From: Streptomyces luteolus
GTDB lineage: Bacteria > Actinomycetota > Actinomycetes > Streptomycetales > Streptomycetaceae
Direction: 5' to 3'
NCBI RefSeq assembly: GCF_029968015.1
Contig: NZ_JASCIS010000020.1
Location: forward strand, 94,171-158,170
DNA: 64,000 bases
Shown here piece by piece: positions 48,706-58,639 of this stretch. Below the pieces are notes generated by a model. The model had not been told where the DNA came from. It saw nothing but the letters and a program-made list of their open reading frames with translations, and ran no database searches. Positions within the stretch are counted from its first letter, which is position 1. Each line of letters opens with the position of its first letter. A program made the translations under genes and the position numbers.

Positions 48706-50193
48706 GTGCGGATGTACCCGGAGCCGACGGGCGAGGTGCGCATGAGTCTGTCTCTGCGCTTCGCCGCCGGATCGCACAAGGGAATGATCCGGGAGGGCAA
48801 CGAGGACTCGGGATACGCCGGTCCGCGGCTGCTCGCGATCGCCGACGGCATGGGGGGTCAGGCGGCCGGTGAGGTCGCGAGCTCCGAGGTGATCTCCACG
48901 CTCGTGCAGCTCGACGACGACGTGCCGGGTTCGGACATTCTGACGTCGCTCGGTGACACCGTGCAGCGGGCGAACGACCAGCTGCGCGTGATGGTCGAGG
49001 AGGACCCGCAGCTCGAGGGCATGGGCACGACGCTCACCGCCCTGCTGTGGACGGGTCAGCGTCTCGGTCTCGTCCATGTCGGCGACTCGCGGGCGTACCT
49101 GCTCCGTGACGGTGTGCTGACCCAGATCACGCAGGACCACACATGGGTGCAGCGGCTGGTCGACGAGGGCCGGATCACGGAGGAGGAGGCGACCACGCAT
49201 CCGCAGCGGTCGCTCCTGATGCGGGCGCTGGGCAGCGGTGACCATGTGGAGCCGGATCTGTCGATCCGTGAAGTCCGCGCGGGCGACCGGTACTTGATCT
49301 GTTCCGACGGCCTCTCCGGTGTGGTGTCGCATCAGACGATGGAGGAGACCCTCGCGAGCTATCAGGGCCCGCAGGAGACCGTGCAGGAGCTGATTCAGCT
49401 GGCGCTGCGCGGCGGCGGTCCGGACAACGTGACGGTGATCGTCGCGGACGTCCTGGACATCGACAGCGGGGACACCCTGGCGGGTCAGCTCGTCGACACC
49501 CCGGTCGTGGTGGGCGCGGTCGCCGAGAACCAGCTGCAGTCGAACGACAACGGCGCGATGCAGACGCCCGCGGGTCGTGCCGCCGGTCTCGGCCGGCCGG
49601 TGCCGCCGCAGCCCACGGGGGGTTTCGGCCCGCCCGGATCGGCGGAGCCGGATGCGTACGTCCCGGACGGTTCGTTCGGCGCGTACATGGAGGAGGACTT
49701 CGTCAAGCCGCGGCGCCGCGGTAAGTGGATCAAGAGATCGCTGCTGATCGCGCTGGCGCTCGCCGTCGTGGGCGGCGGTCTGTACGGGGCGTACTACTGG
49801 ACGCAGACGCAGTACTACGTGGGTGCGAAGGACGGGCATCTGGCCCTGTACCGGGGCATCAACCAGGACTTGGCGTGGGTGAACCTGTCGGAGCTCGAGG
49901 AGGAGCACCCGGAGGTCGAGCTGACGTGTCTGCCGAGTTTCCAGCGCACCAAGCTGGAGGAGCGGGGTCTCGACCCGACGACGCTCGAGGAGGCCCGCCA
50001 GAAGATCTCCGAGCTGACGGCGGACTGCCGGGAGGCCCAGAAGCGCAAGGCGGAGGAGGAGTCGAACGCCGCGACCGGTGAGGGCGAGGCGGGCGGCACG
50101 TCCGGCACGAAGAAGGACGGCAAGGACGCCGCCCCGGATCAGAGCACGCAGTCACCGACCCCACGCGGCAGCGCGCCCGCCGGTCAGCAGTAG
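48706..50193 (+). CDS. pstP: PP2C-family Ser/Thr phosphatase PstP
   Basis: About 495 residues. GTG 48706 is eight bases after GGAGGG; ATG 48712 is the usual alternative. PP2C domain (residues ~10-245): REGNEDSG, LLAIADGMGGQAAGE, GMGTTLTAL, GDSRAYLL, TQDHTWVQ and GGPDNVTVIV, providing the metal Asp residues. One membrane helix (LLIALALAVVGGGLYGAYYW) near 350 and a small extracellular domain. It reverses phosphorylation by the membrane kinases of this operon. Confidence 0.95.
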   Translation: MRMYPEPTGEVRMSLSLRFAAGSHKGMIREGNEDSGYAGPRLLAIADGMGGQAAGEVASSEVISTLVQLDDDVPGSDILTSLGDTVQRANDQLRVMVEEDPQLEGMGTTLTALLWTGQRLGLVHVGDSRAYLLRDGVLTQITQDHTWVQRLVDEGRITEEEATTHPQRSLLMRALGSGDHVEPDLSIREVRAGDRYLICSDGLSGVVSHQTMEETLASYQGPQETVQELIQLALRGGGPDNVTVIVADVLDIDSGDTLAGQLVDTPVVVGAVAENQLQSNDNGAMQTPAGRAAGLGRPVPPQPTGGFGPPGSAEPDAYVPDGSFGAYMEEDFVKPRRRGKWIKRSLLIALALAVVGGGLYGAYYWTQTQYYVGAKDGHLALYRGINQDLAWVNLSELEEEHPEVELTCLPSFQRTKLEERGLDPTTLEEARQKISELTADCREAQKRKAEEESNAATGEGEAGGTSGTKKDGKDAAPDQSTQSPTPRGSAPAGQQ

Positions 50194-50214
50194 GCGCAGG
50201 GGGCATTCCTAGCC

Positions 50215-51636
50215 ATGAGCAGTACGACACACACGTCCACCATTGGAGCGATCGGGGCACCGAGCCGCCGTAACACCGAGCTGGCGCTGCTGGTCTTCGC
50301 AGTGGTCATCCCGGTTTTCGCGTACGCCAATGTGGGCCTCGCCATGAACGACGAGATGCCGACGGGCATGCTCGGGTACGGGCTCGGGCTCGGACTGCTC
50401 GCGGCGGTCGGGCACTTGGTGGTGCGGAAGTTCGCTCCGTACGCGGATCCGCTGCTGCTGCCTTTGGCGACGTTGCTGAATGGGCTCGGCCTGGTGCTGA
50501 TCTGGCGGCTGGATCAGTCGGAGCGGCTGCAGCAGCTGCAGAAGAACGCCTTCGGCACGTTCAACCCGGCCGCTCCGAACCAGCTGATGTACTCGGCGCT
50601 CGGTATCGCCCTGTTCGTCGCGGTGATACTGATCATGAAGGATCACCGGATTCTGCAGCGCTTCACGTACATCTCGATGGTCGTGGCGCTGATGCTGCTG
50701 CTGCTGCCGCTCGTTCCGGGCCTTGGCACCGACCAGTTCGGCGCGAAGATCTGGATCCGGGTCGGTGGATTCTCCATTCAGCCCGGTGAGTTCGCGAAGA
50801 TCGTGATCGCGGTGTTCTTCGCCGGCTATCTGATGGTGAAGAGGGATGCGCTGGCGCTGGCGAGCCGTCGTTTCCTGGGGCTCTATCTGCCGCGTGGCCG
50901 CGACCTCGGCCCGATCCTGGTGATCTGGGCGATGAGCCTGCTCATCCTGGTCTTCGAGAACGACCTGGGTACGTCGCTGCTGTTCTTCGGCATGTTCGTG
51001 ATCATGCTGTACGTGGCGACGGAGCGGACGAGCTGGATCGTGATCGGTCTGGGCATGTCCGCCGCGGGTGCTGTCGGTGTGGCGTCGTTCGCGAGCCATG
51101 TGCAGGCACGTGTGAACGCCTGGCTGGACCCCTTCGCCTGCTATACGACGTCGAACGCGTGCGAGCAGATCGGCCAGTCGATCATGTCGTTCGGTTCGGG
51201 CGGTGTGCTCGGCACGGGCCTCGGCCAGGGGCACTCGGACCTGATCGGCTTCGCGGCCAACGCGGACTTCATCTTCGCCACCATCGGCGAGGAGCTGGGG
51301 CTCGCGGGTGTCATGGCGTTCCTGCTGCTGTACGCGCTGCTGATCGAGCGCGGTGTGCGTACGGCGCTCGCCGCGCGTGACCCGTTCGGCAAGCTGTTCG
51401 CCGTGGGCCTCTCCGGGGCGTTCGCGCTGCAGATCTTCGTCGTCGCCGGTGGCGTCATGGGCCTGATTCCGCTGACGGGTATGACGATGCCGTTCCTCGC
51501 GGCGGGTGGTTCGTCCGTCATCGCGAACTGGGCGCTGGTCGGTCTGCTGATCCGCATCAGCGACACAGCCCGCCGCCCCGCCCCCGCGCCGGCCCCGAAT
51601 CCGGACGCCGAGATGACTCAGGTGGTGCGGCCGTGA
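50215..51636 (+). CDS. rodA: SEDS family peptidoglycan glycosyltransferase (RodA/FtsW)
   Basis: 473 residues with about eleven membrane helices. SEDS features: KIWIRVGGFSIQPGEFAKI (the conserved W-I ... QPSE-like loop), FENDLGTSLLFFGMFV, and AATIGEELGL-type segment (FIFATIGEELGL), then GGSSVIANWALVGLLIR. Polymerises lipid II and works with the class B PBP encoded next. The pbpA start overlaps its stop (GTGA), so the two are translationally coupled. Confidence 0.94.
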   Translation: MSSTTHTSTIGAIGAPSRRNTELALLVFAVVIPVFAYANVGLAMNDEMPTGMLGYGLGLGLLAAVGHLVVRKFAPYADPLLLPLATLLNGLGLVLIWRLDQSERLQQLQKNAFGTFNPAAPNQLMYSALGIALFVAVILIMKDHRILQRFTYISMVVALMLLLLPLVPGLGTDQFGAKIWIRVGGFSIQPGEFAKIVIAVFFAGYLMVKRDALALASRRFLGLYLPRGRDLGPILVIWAMSLLILVFENDLGTSLLFFGMFVIMLYVATERTSWIVIGLGMSAAGAVGVASFASHVQARVNAWLDPFACYTTSNACEQIGQSIMSFGSGGVLGTGLGQGHSDLIGFAANADFIFATIGEELGLAGVMAFLLLYALLIERGVRTALAARDPFGKLFAVGLSGAFALQIFVVAGGVMGLIPLTGMTMPFLAAGGSSVIANWALVGLLIRISDTARRPAPAPAPNPDAEMTQVVRP

Positions 51637-53096
51637 ACAAGCCCCTGCGCAGGATCGCGATCTTCTGCGGTCTGCTCATGCTGGCGCTGCTGCTGCGGGA
51701 CAACTGGCTGCAGTACGTGTCGGCGGACGAGCTGCGTACGCATGAGAAGAACCGGCGTGTGCTGATCGAGCGGTATGCGCAGAAGCGTGGCGACATCATC
51801 GTCGGGGAGACGCCGATCACAGGTTCGGCGCCGACGACCGGGAGTGACTTCGCTTACAAGCGGACGTACAAGAACGGCGAGATGTGGTCGCCGGTGACCG
51901 GGTTCGCCTCGCAGGCGTTCGGGGCCACGCAGATCGAGTCCCTGGAGGACGAGATCCTCACAGGCAACGACGACCGGCTGTTCTTCCGCCGCACCCTCGA
52001 CATGATCACCGGCAAGAAGCAGGGCGGCGGCAATGTCGTCACCACGCTGAACGGCCGGGCGCAGAAGGCCGCCTTCGAGGGCCTCGGCTCGAAGAAGGGC
52101 GCCGTCGCGGCGATCGACCCGTCGACGGGCGCGATCCTGGCGCTGGCTTCGACTCCGTCGTACGACCCGTCGACGTTCGCGGGCAACAGCGAGGACGACT
52201 CGAAGGCCTGGCAGCGGCTGGAGAAGGACCCGGACAAGCCGATGCTGAACCGGGCACTGCGGGAGACGTACCCGCCGGGTTCCACGTTCAAGGTGGTCAC
52301 GGCCGCGGCCGCCCTTGAGCACGGGCTGTACGACGATCCGGACGAGGAAACGGAGTCTCCGCTGCCGTGGACGATGCCGGACACGAACACGGAGCTGAAG
52401 AACGAGGGCCCGATCCCCTGCAAGAACGCCACGCTCCGCGAGGCGCTGCGGGTGTCCTGCAACACGGTCTTCGGCAAGATCGGTTCGGATCTCGGCAAGG
52501 ACAAGATGCTGGAGACGGCCCAGAAGTTCGGCTTCAACAAGGAGCAGTTCATCCCGGTGCGCTCCAACGCCTCGGTCTTCCCGAAGGAGATGGACAAGCC
52601 GCAGACGGCGCTGAGCTCCATCGGCCAGTTCGAGACGGCGACGACTCCGCTGCAGATGGCGATGGTCGCCTCGGCGGTCGCGAACGACGGCACGCTGATG
52701 GCGCCGTACATGATCGACAATCTGCAGGCGCCGAACCTGGACGTGATCGAGAAGCACGATCCGAAGAAGATGAGCGAGCCGCTGTCCGAGGCGAACGCCC
52801 AGAAGCTGCAGGAAATGATGGAAACGGTCGTCAAGCAGGGCACCGGATCCAACGCGCAGATCCCCGGCGTCACCGTCGGTGGCAAGACGGGTACCGCGCA
52901 GCACGGCGTCGACAACAGTGAGAAGCCTTACGCCTGGTTCATCAGCTACGCCAAGAATCCGGACGGCGGCTCCCCGGTGGCGGTCGCCGTGGTCGTCGAG
53001 GACAGCGACGCCGACCGCGGTGACATTTCGGGTGGTGGCCTGGCCGCACCGATCGCGAAGAACGTCATGAAGGCAGTCATCGACAGCAAGAAATGA
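51633..53096 (+). CDS. pbpA: class B penicillin-binding protein PbpA
   Basis: 487 residues. N-terminal membrane anchor (IAIFCGLLMLALLLRDNWL) and transpeptidase domain with SxxK in PPGSTFKVVTA, SxN in RVSCNTVFGKIG, and KTG in VGGKTGTAQHG near the end. Cross-links nascent peptidoglycan together with the SEDS protein. Confidence 0.95.
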   Translation: MNKPLRRIAIFCGLLMLALLLRDNWLQYVSADELRTHEKNRRVLIERYAQKRGDIIVGETPITGSAPTTGSDFAYKRTYKNGEMWSPVTGFASQAFGATQIESLEDEILTGNDDRLFFRRTLDMITGKKQGGGNVVTTLNGRAQKAAFEGLGSKKGAVAAIDPSTGAILALASTPSYDPSTFAGNSEDDSKAWQRLEKDPDKPMLNRALRETYPPGSTFKVVTAAAALEHGLYDDPDEETESPLPWTMPDTNTELKNEGPIPCKNATLREALRVSCNTVFGKIGSDLGKDKMLETAQKFGFNKEQFIPVRSNASVFPKEMDKPQTALSSIGQFETATTPLQMAMVASAVANDGTLMAPYMIDNLQAPNLDVIEKHDPKKMSEPLSEANAQKLQEMMETVVKQGTGSNAQIPGVTVGGKTGTAQHGVDNSEKPYAWFISYAKNPDGGSPVAVAVVVEDSDADRGDISGGGLAAPIAKNVMKAVIDSKK

Positions 53097-53255
53097 CAGC
53101 GGAAGTGACGTCGGTCACGGCTGTACCGGTCCGGTATCAGGTACTGCTCGCGGCCAGATCATGCTCGGACGGGCCGGTACGGTATCCCGGGACAGCACAC
53201 CGCCGGACCACACAAGGGTGCGGTCGGGACTGACGGAGAGGGCTGGTAGGTAGCT

Positions 53256-55277
53256 ATGGAAGAGCCGCGTCGCCTCGGCGGCCGGTACGAGCTGGGCCAG
53301 GTGCTCGGCCGTGGTGGCATGGCGGAGGTCTACCTCGCCCATGACACTCGCCTCGGTCGCACCGTCGCCGTGAAGACGCTCCGGGCGGACCTCGCCCGCG
53401 ATCCGTCGTTCCAGGCCCGGTTCCGCCGTGAGGCCCAGTCCGCCGCCTCGCTCAATCACCCGGCCATCGTCGCGGTCTACGACACCGGCGAGGACATGGT
53501 GTACGACAACGGCGGCGGCGCCGGGGTCTCCATTCCGTACATCGTGATGGAGTACGTCGACGGCTCCACGCTCCGTGAACTCCTGCACTCCGGGCGGAAG
53601 TTGCTGCCCGAGCGGGCCATGGAGATGACCATCGGCATCCTCCAGGCCCTGGAGTACTCGCACCGCGCCGGCATCGTGCACCGTGACATCAAGCCCGCGA
53701 ACGTCATGCTGACGCGCAACGGCCAGGTCAAGGTCATGGACTTCGGCATCGCCCGCGCCATGGGCGACTCCGGTATGACGATGACGCAGACCGCGGCCGT
53801 GATCGGCACGGCGCAGTACCTGTCGCCGGAGCAGGCCAAGGGCGAGCAGGTCGACGCCCGTTCCGACCTGTACTCGACGGGCTGCCTGCTCTACGAGCTC
53901 CTCACCGTGCGGCCGCCGTTCGTCGGGGACTCGCCGGTCGCGGTGGCCTATCAGCACGTACGGGAAGAGGCGCAGCCGCCCAGCACGTTCGACCCCGAGA
54001 TCACGCCCGAGATGGACGCGATCGTGCTGCGGGCCCTGGTCAAGGACCCGGACTATCGCTACCAGTCGGCCGACGAGATGCGGGCCGACATCGAGGCGTG
54101 CCTGGACGGCCAGCCGGTCGCGGCGACGGCGGCGCTCGGCGCGGTCGGGTACGGCGGCGGTCACCCGGACGACCAGCACACGGCGGTGCTGCGTCCGCAG
54201 AACGGCGGCGGCCAGACGTCGATGCTGCCGCCGGTGAACCCGGACGACGGCGGCTACGGCTACGACGAGCGCCCGCAGCGCCGGCGTCAGCGCAAGGGCA
54301 CCACGTCGACGATCCTGCTGGTCCTCGCGGGCCTGCTCGTGCTGGTCGGGGCGATCCTGATCGGCAAGGAGGTCTTCGGCAGCAACGGCAGCACCGACGA
54401 CGGCATGGTGGCCGTGCCGGACATGGTGGGCCTCACCCTCGACGAGGCGGAGCAACGCGCCAAGAACGGCGATGTGAAGCTGTCCGTCGAGCGTGCGGAG
54501 TGCGAGGACCAGGCCAAGGGCAAGATCTGCAGCCAGAAGCCGGAGGACGGCGAGGTCGAGAAGTTCTCCGCGATCGACGTGGTCGTGTCGACGGGTGCGC
54601 CGAAGGCCACCGTTCCGGACGTCCAGGGTCTGACGTATGCGAAGGCCAAGGCGCAGCTGGAGGACAAGGGATTCTCCGTCGACAGGGAGAACGAGGAGTC
54701 CGAGCGGACGCCGGGCACGGTCATCGGCCAGGACCCGGAGGGCGACACCGAGCGCGAGAAGGGCTCCACGATCACGCTGACCGTGGCGGCGAAGCCGGCG
54801 CAGGAGACTGTTCCCGACGTGATCGGCAAGCCGGTCGCCGAGGCCACGCAGCAGCTGGAGGCCAACGGCTTCACGGTGGAGACGCAGGAGGTCCCGAGGG
54901 ACGACGTCCCGGCCGGCCAGGTCGTGGAGCAGACGCCGAAGGGCAACACGGAGGCCGACCCGGGTTCGAAGGTCACGCTGACCGTGGCGAAGGCGGCCGA
55001 GCAGGTGCAGGTGCCGGCGCTCACGGGCCAGAAGCTGAAGGACGCCCGGAAGGCACTGCAGGACGCGGGCCTCACGCCCGGCAACGTCACCAGCGGGCCG
55101 CAGGAGCCGGGTGCGCTGGTCGTGACGACCGACCCGCCCGCCGGCACGCAGGTGCCGGGCAGCACGACCGTCAACTTCACGACGATGCCCGGCCAGGGCA
55201 ACGGCGGTGAGGACGGCGGCGACGGCGGCGGAATCTTCGGCGGCCCGTCCGGCCTGAGCCCCCGCAAGGGCGACTGA
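53256..55277 (+). CDS. pknB: PASTA-domain Ser/Thr protein kinase PknB
   Basis: 673 residues. Kinase domain (residues 8-275): LGRGGMAEVYLAHD, VAVKTLR, HRDIKPANVM, VMDFGIARAMGDSG, MTQTAAVIGTAQYLSPEQAK. A membrane helix (TILLVLAGLLVLVGAILIG) near residue 352 is followed by four PASTA modules, each beginning VPD or VPA (about 390, 455, 520, 590) and a Gly-rich tail ending GLSPRKGD. Senses peptidoglycan or lipid II and phosphorylates cell-wall and division proteins. It has its own 159-base upstream gap and a strong terminator follows. Confidence 0.96.
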   Translation: MEEPRRLGGRYELGQVLGRGGMAEVYLAHDTRLGRTVAVKTLRADLARDPSFQARFRREAQSAASLNHPAIVAVYDTGEDMVYDNGGGAGVSIPYIVMEYVDGSTLRELLHSGRKLLPERAMEMTIGILQALEYSHRAGIVHRDIKPANVMLTRNGQVKVMDFGIARAMGDSGMTMTQTAAVIGTAQYLSPEQAKGEQVDARSDLYSTGCLLYELLTVRPPFVGDSPVAVAYQHVREEAQPPSTFDPEITPEMDAIVLRALVKDPDYRYQSADEMRADIEACLDGQPVAATAALGAVGYGGGHPDDQHTAVLRPQNGGGQTSMLPPVNPDDGGYGYDERPQRRRQRKGTTSTILLVLAGLLVLVGAILIGKEVFGSNGSTDDGMVAVPDMVGLTLDEAEQRAKNGDVKLSVERAECEDQAKGKICSQKPEDGEVEKFSAIDVVVSTGAPKATVPDVQGLTYAKAKAQLEDKGFSVDRENEESERTPGTVIGQDPEGDTEREKGSTITLTVAAKPAQETVPDVIGKPVAEATQQLEANGFTVETQEVPRDDVPAGQVVEQTPKGNTEADPGSKVTLTVAKAAEQVQVPALTGQKLKDARKALQDAGLTPGNVTSGPQEPGALVVTTDPPAGTQVPGSTTVNFTTMPGQGNGGEDGGDGGGIFGGPSGLSPRKGD

Positions 55278-55331
55278 GCCCCAGGGGCCTCGGGGCCCCA
55301 GGACCTCTGAGGCCTCAGGCCCCAGACAGCG

Positions 55332-55374
55332 AAGACTCCCGGCCACCTCCCTCGTGGAGGTGGCCGGGAGTCTT
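55332..55374. terminator. terminator hairpin after pknB
   Basis: Perfect 19-base stem (AAGACTCCCGGCCACCTCC) with loop CTCGT and a TTT tail; symmetrical enough to stop the convergent sortase transcript too. Confidence 0.92.
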
Positions 55375-55458
55375 TCCGCACCCGCCCCTCAGCGGCGCGG
55401 GCTCAGCAGCGCGAGCTCAGCGGCACGAGCTCAGCCGCGCGGACTCAACGGCGCAGGC

Positions 55459-56253
55459 TCAGCGGATCTCCTTCGGCGGCGTCCGCTCGTTGTCGACCTT
55501 CTCGACGCGTTCCAGCTCGCCCCACACCACGTAGCGGTACGTGGACGTGTAGACCGGCGTGCACGTGGTGAGCGTGATGAAGCGGCCGGGCTTCTTCTTG
55601 CCGGACTCCTTGGGGACCTCGTCGAGGACGTCCACGTTGAACTTCGAGGTCTCGGCGAGCTTCGCGTAGACCTTGTAGACGTACCACTTGTCCTTGGACT
55701 CGAAGACGATCGGGTCGCCGTCCTTGAGCTTGTCGATGTTGTGGAACTTGGCGCCGTGGCCGTCCCGGTGCGCGGCGAGCGAGAAGTTGCCCTTGTCGTC
55801 CTCCGGCAGGGCCGACTTGACCGGCTTCGTGTAGTAACCGGCGACACCGTCGTTGAGGGTCTTCGGGTCGGTGCCCTTCTTGACCAGGATCTCGCCGGCC
55901 TTCATGCCCGGTACGTGCAGGAAGCCGATGCCGTCCTTGGTGTCGAGGGCGCCGGGGCCGCCCGCCCACCGGTCACGGACCGCGTCGCTCTGCTTGCGGG
56001 CCTCCTGGTCGGCCTGGACGTTGGTCCACCACAGCGAGTAGGCGACGAAGAGGCCGAGGATCAGCCCGGCGGTGATGAGGAGTTCACCGAAGACGCTGAC
56101 GGCCATGGCGATCCGCCCCGGGCGGGACCGGGGGGACCGGCGGGACCGGCGGGACCGACGGGATCCGCCGCGGGATCCGCGAGACCGGCGCCTCGGCGCG
56201 GACTGCGGGCTCTCGGTCCGCCCGTCGTCGTCCTGGTCAGTGGTGGCTGCCAC
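55459..56253 (-). CDS. class E sortase (first of three)
   Basis: 264 residues from GTG 56253. A very basic, Arg-rich N-terminus (RRSRRSRRSPRSRPGR), one membrane helix (VFGELLITAGLILGLFVAYS), and a sortase barrel with the active-site His in FSLAAHRDGHG, Cys in LTTCTP and Arg in STYRYVVWG. Class E sortases cleave LAxTG-type signals and anchor surface proteins to peptidoglycan in Actinobacteria. Follows the second sortase on the minus strand, 52 bases away. Confidence 0.93.
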   Translation of the reverse strand: MAATTDQDDDGRTESPQSAPRRRSRGSRGGSRRSRRSRRSPRSRPGRIAMAVSVFGELLITAGLILGLFVAYSLWWTNVQADQEARKQSDAVRDRWAGGPGALDTKDGIGFLHVPGMKAGEILVKKGTDPKTLNDGVAGYYTKPVKSALPEDDKGNFSLAAHRDGHGAKFHNIDKLKDGDPIVFESKDKWYVYKVYAKLAETSKFNVDVLDEVPKESGKKKPGRFITLTTCTPVYTSTYRYVVWGELERVEKVDNERTPPKEIR

Positions 56254-56305
56254 AGCTTCCCGCCCCGTCCCCGTACGTCCCCGTACTCATACTCGTTCTG
56301 TCCCG

Positions 56306-57706
56306 TCAGCGAACGAGCGCATCCGGCTTGCCCTTGCTGCGCGGCCGTTCCTCGACCATCTTGCCCCAGACGATCAATCGATAGGTACTGGTGAATTCCG
56401 GGGTACACGTGGTCAGCGTGATGTACCGCCCCGGCTCAGTGAAACCCGAGCCCTTGGGGATCGGCGCGATGACTCCCGTATTGCTCGGGCTGGTCTGCGG
56501 AAGGATGCTCTGCATCGCGTACACGTAGTACTTGTCCTGGGTCTCGACGACGATCTGGTCGCCCTTCTCCAGCTGGTTGACGTACCGGAACGGTTCGCCG
56601 TGGGTGTTGCGGTGGCCGGCGACGGCGAAGTTGCCCTTCTCGTCGTCGGGCATCGCGGTCTTCAGGGCGCCCTCGGCGTAGTGGCCGACCATGCCGCGGT
56701 CCAGGACGCTTTCCTTGTCGATCCCCTCGGCGACGGGGACGACCACGTCGAGCCGCGGGATGTGCATGATCGCGAAACCCTGGCCGGGTTCGAAGGCGCC
56801 CGGCTTGCGCTTGCCGTTCGCCCAGTTCTCCTGGATCCTGCTCGCCTCGCTGCCCGCCTCCTGGCCCGCGCGCACGTTCGTCCACCACAGCTGGTACGTG
56901 ACGAACAGCAGCATCAGGACGCCCACGGAGATGAACAGCTCACCCACGGCCCGGCTCGCCACGACCGCGGGGCTGGGTCTCCTCGCGCGCTCCGCCCGCC
57001 GCGCCTCGACGCGGGACAGCGGCTTGCCGTCCGGCTTCGTCGCCGGCGTCGCGGCCGCGGCACCCGCCGCACCCGGTGTGCGCCTGCGCCGACCGCCGCC
57101 ACCGCCGCGCCGCGCGGCCTGCTGAGCGGCGCGACGCCGAGCCGCCCGCCCCTCACCGACCGGCCTCTCCTCGGCCTCGGCCCCGGTCTCCGCCCCGGAC
57201 TCTGCCTCGGCCGTCCTCCGGGTGTCGGACGTCCGCAGCCCCACGGTCTCGTCGTCCACGGGAAGCGTGTCGGACACGGGCACGGACACGGGCACGTCGT
57301 ACGCCGGAAAAGGCGCAGGCGCAGGCGCAGGCTCAGGCTCAGGCTCCGGTTCCGTGTACGGCTCGGGCTCCGGCTCCGCGTACGTCGATCCGTACGAGGA
57401 CTCGTAAGCCATCTCGTACGAGGGGTTGTACGGGGACGAGTCGTACGGAGACGAGTCGTACGAGGACGGCTCAGGCGCGGACGGCTGCTCCGGCGCGGAC
57501 GGCTGCTCAGGCGCGGACGGCTGCTCCGGCGGCTGCGGCGTCTCCCCCGAGCGGAACCACGGCGACGGGTGCTGTCGGCCGGGCAGCGGGTCGTTGAGGG
57601 GGTCGTCCATGCGGTCGACCGCCGCCTCGAACGCACCGGCGTCCCCGTACGCGGGATTCTGCTCGTACGGGGCGCCTGACTCACGCTCGGGGCGGGTGGC
57701 GGTCAC
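56306..57706 (-). CDS. class E sortase with long disordered N-terminus (second of three)
   Basis: 466 residues from GTG 57706, overlapping the amidotransferase stop (GTGA). Residues 1-255 are low complexity: APEQPS and SSPYD repeats, a PEPEPEP stretch, an Arg/Gly-rich basic stretch. Then a membrane helix (AVGELFISVGVLMLLFVTYQ) and the sortase domain with FAVAGHRNTHG, LTTCTPEFTSTYR. The cytoplasmic extension is about 200 residues longer than in the neighbouring copies and has no known fold. Confidence 0.92.
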   Translation of the reverse strand: MTATRPERESGAPYEQNPAYGDAGAFEAAVDRMDDPLNDPLPGRQHPSPWFRSGETPQPPEQPSAPEQPSAPEQPSAPEPSSYDSSPYDSSPYNPSYEMAYESSYGSTYAEPEPEPYTEPEPEPEPAPAPAPFPAYDVPVSVPVSDTLPVDDETVGLRTSDTRRTAEAESGAETGAEAEERPVGEGRAARRRAAQQAARRGGGGGRRRRTPGAAGAAAATPATKPDGKPLSRVEARRAERARRPSPAVVASRAVGELFISVGVLMLLFVTYQLWWTNVRAGQEAGSEASRIQENWANGKRKPGAFEPGQGFAIMHIPRLDVVVPVAEGIDKESVLDRGMVGHYAEGALKTAMPDDEKGNFAVAGHRNTHGEPFRYVNQLEKGDQIVVETQDKYYVYAMQSILPQTSPSNTGVIAPIPKGSGFTEPGRYITLTTCTPEFTSTYRLIVWGKMVEERPRSKGKPDALVR

Positions 57707-58341
57707 GCCGAGGCCCTGCCCACGACGGGGGCAAGCCCCGCCGATCGCGCCACCGCCTCCGCGTCACCGCACTCGACCAGCCAGTTGGCGAGCATCCGGT
57801 GACCGTGCTCGGTGAGGACCGACTCCGGGTGGAACTGCACGCCCTCGACCGGGAGTTCACGGTGCCTCAGGCCCATGATGATGCCGTCGTCGGTACGTGC
57901 GGTGACCCGCAGCTCGTCCGGTACGCGGGCCGGCTCGGCGGCGAGCGAGTGGTAGCGGGTCGCGGTGAACGGGGAGGGCAGCCCGGCGAAGACACCGACG
58001 CCCTCGTGGGTCACCGGCGACGTCTTGCCGTGCAGCAGCTCCGGCGCCCGGTCCACGACCCCGCCGTACGCCACGGCCATCGACTGCATGCCGAGGCAGA
58101 CGCCGAAGACGGGCACGCCGGTCGACGCGCAGTGGCGGACCATGTCGACGCAGACACCGGCCTGTTCGGGCGCGCCGGGCCCCGGCGAGAGCAGGACGCC
58201 GTCGAATCCGTCCTGAGCATGCGAGGTGGCGACCTCGTCGTTGCGCAGGACCTCGCACTCGGCACCCAGTTGGTACAGGTACTGGACCAGGTTGAAGACG
58301 AAGCTGTCGTAGTTGTCGACGACGAGGATGCGCGCGCTCAC
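57703..58341 (-). CDS. trpG: glutamine amidotransferase, anthranilate/aminodeoxychorismate synthase component II
   Basis: 212 residues from GTG 58341 (GTGA overlap with the upstream small gene). Type 1 amidotransferase: ILVVDNYDSFVFNLVQYL, nucleophile Cys in VFGVCLGMQSMA (about 80), His/Glu in VQFHPESVL. Supplies ammonia for anthranilate or p-aminobenzoate synthesis; TrpG and PabA cannot be separated by sequence alone, and the partner subunit is not nearby. Its position among sortases mirrors trpG beside the pknB cluster in mycobacteria. Confidence 0.92.
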   Translation of the reverse strand: MSARILVVDNYDSFVFNLVQYLYQLGAECEVLRNDEVATSHAQDGFDGVLLSPGPGAPEQAGVCVDMVRHCASTGVPVFGVCLGMQSMAVAYGGVVDRAPELLHGKTSPVTHEGVGVFAGLPSPFTATRYHSLAAEPARVPDELRVTARTDDGIIMGLRHRELPVEGVQFHPESVLTEHGHRMLANWLVECGDAEAVARSAGLAPVVGRASA

Positions 58342-58541
58342 AGGGCCGCTCCCGCCACGCCGTTCACAACGCCCGCGCCCATGCCCTCGTCCACCGTCAC
58401 GTCGTTGAACGGCAGCAGCGGCTCCGCCCACGGGAAGACGTACTGGAAGAGCAGGAAGACGACCGCGACCGCGAGCACGACCGAAATCAGCGCTTTGAGC
58501 CACGTGTTGCCCGGCAGATGCCGCCAGATCCAGCCGTACAT
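58338..58541 (-). CDS. small membrane protein, unknown function
   Basis: 67 residues: a single hydrophobic helix (ALISVVLAVAVVFLLFQYVF) in the middle, short aromatic N-terminus (MYGWIWRHLPGNTWL) and a Val/Gly tail. It starts with ATG 58541 and its stop overlaps the start of the amidotransferase gene, so the two are coupled. Conserved-looking position between sortase genes suggests a membrane or envelope role; no family is recognised. Confidence 0.8.
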   Translation of the reverse strand: MYGWIWRHLPGNTWLKALISVVLAVAVVFLLFQYVFPWAEPLLPFNDVTVDEGMGAGVVNGVAGAAL

Positions 58542-58639
58542 GCTGTCCGCAGTCCCTTCCCACGCCCGTGGCCCCGATGGCCCCGTCGGCCAGTCGGCCT
58601 ACGCCACCAGACTAAGGGGCGGTGCCCGGTGCCCGTGGG

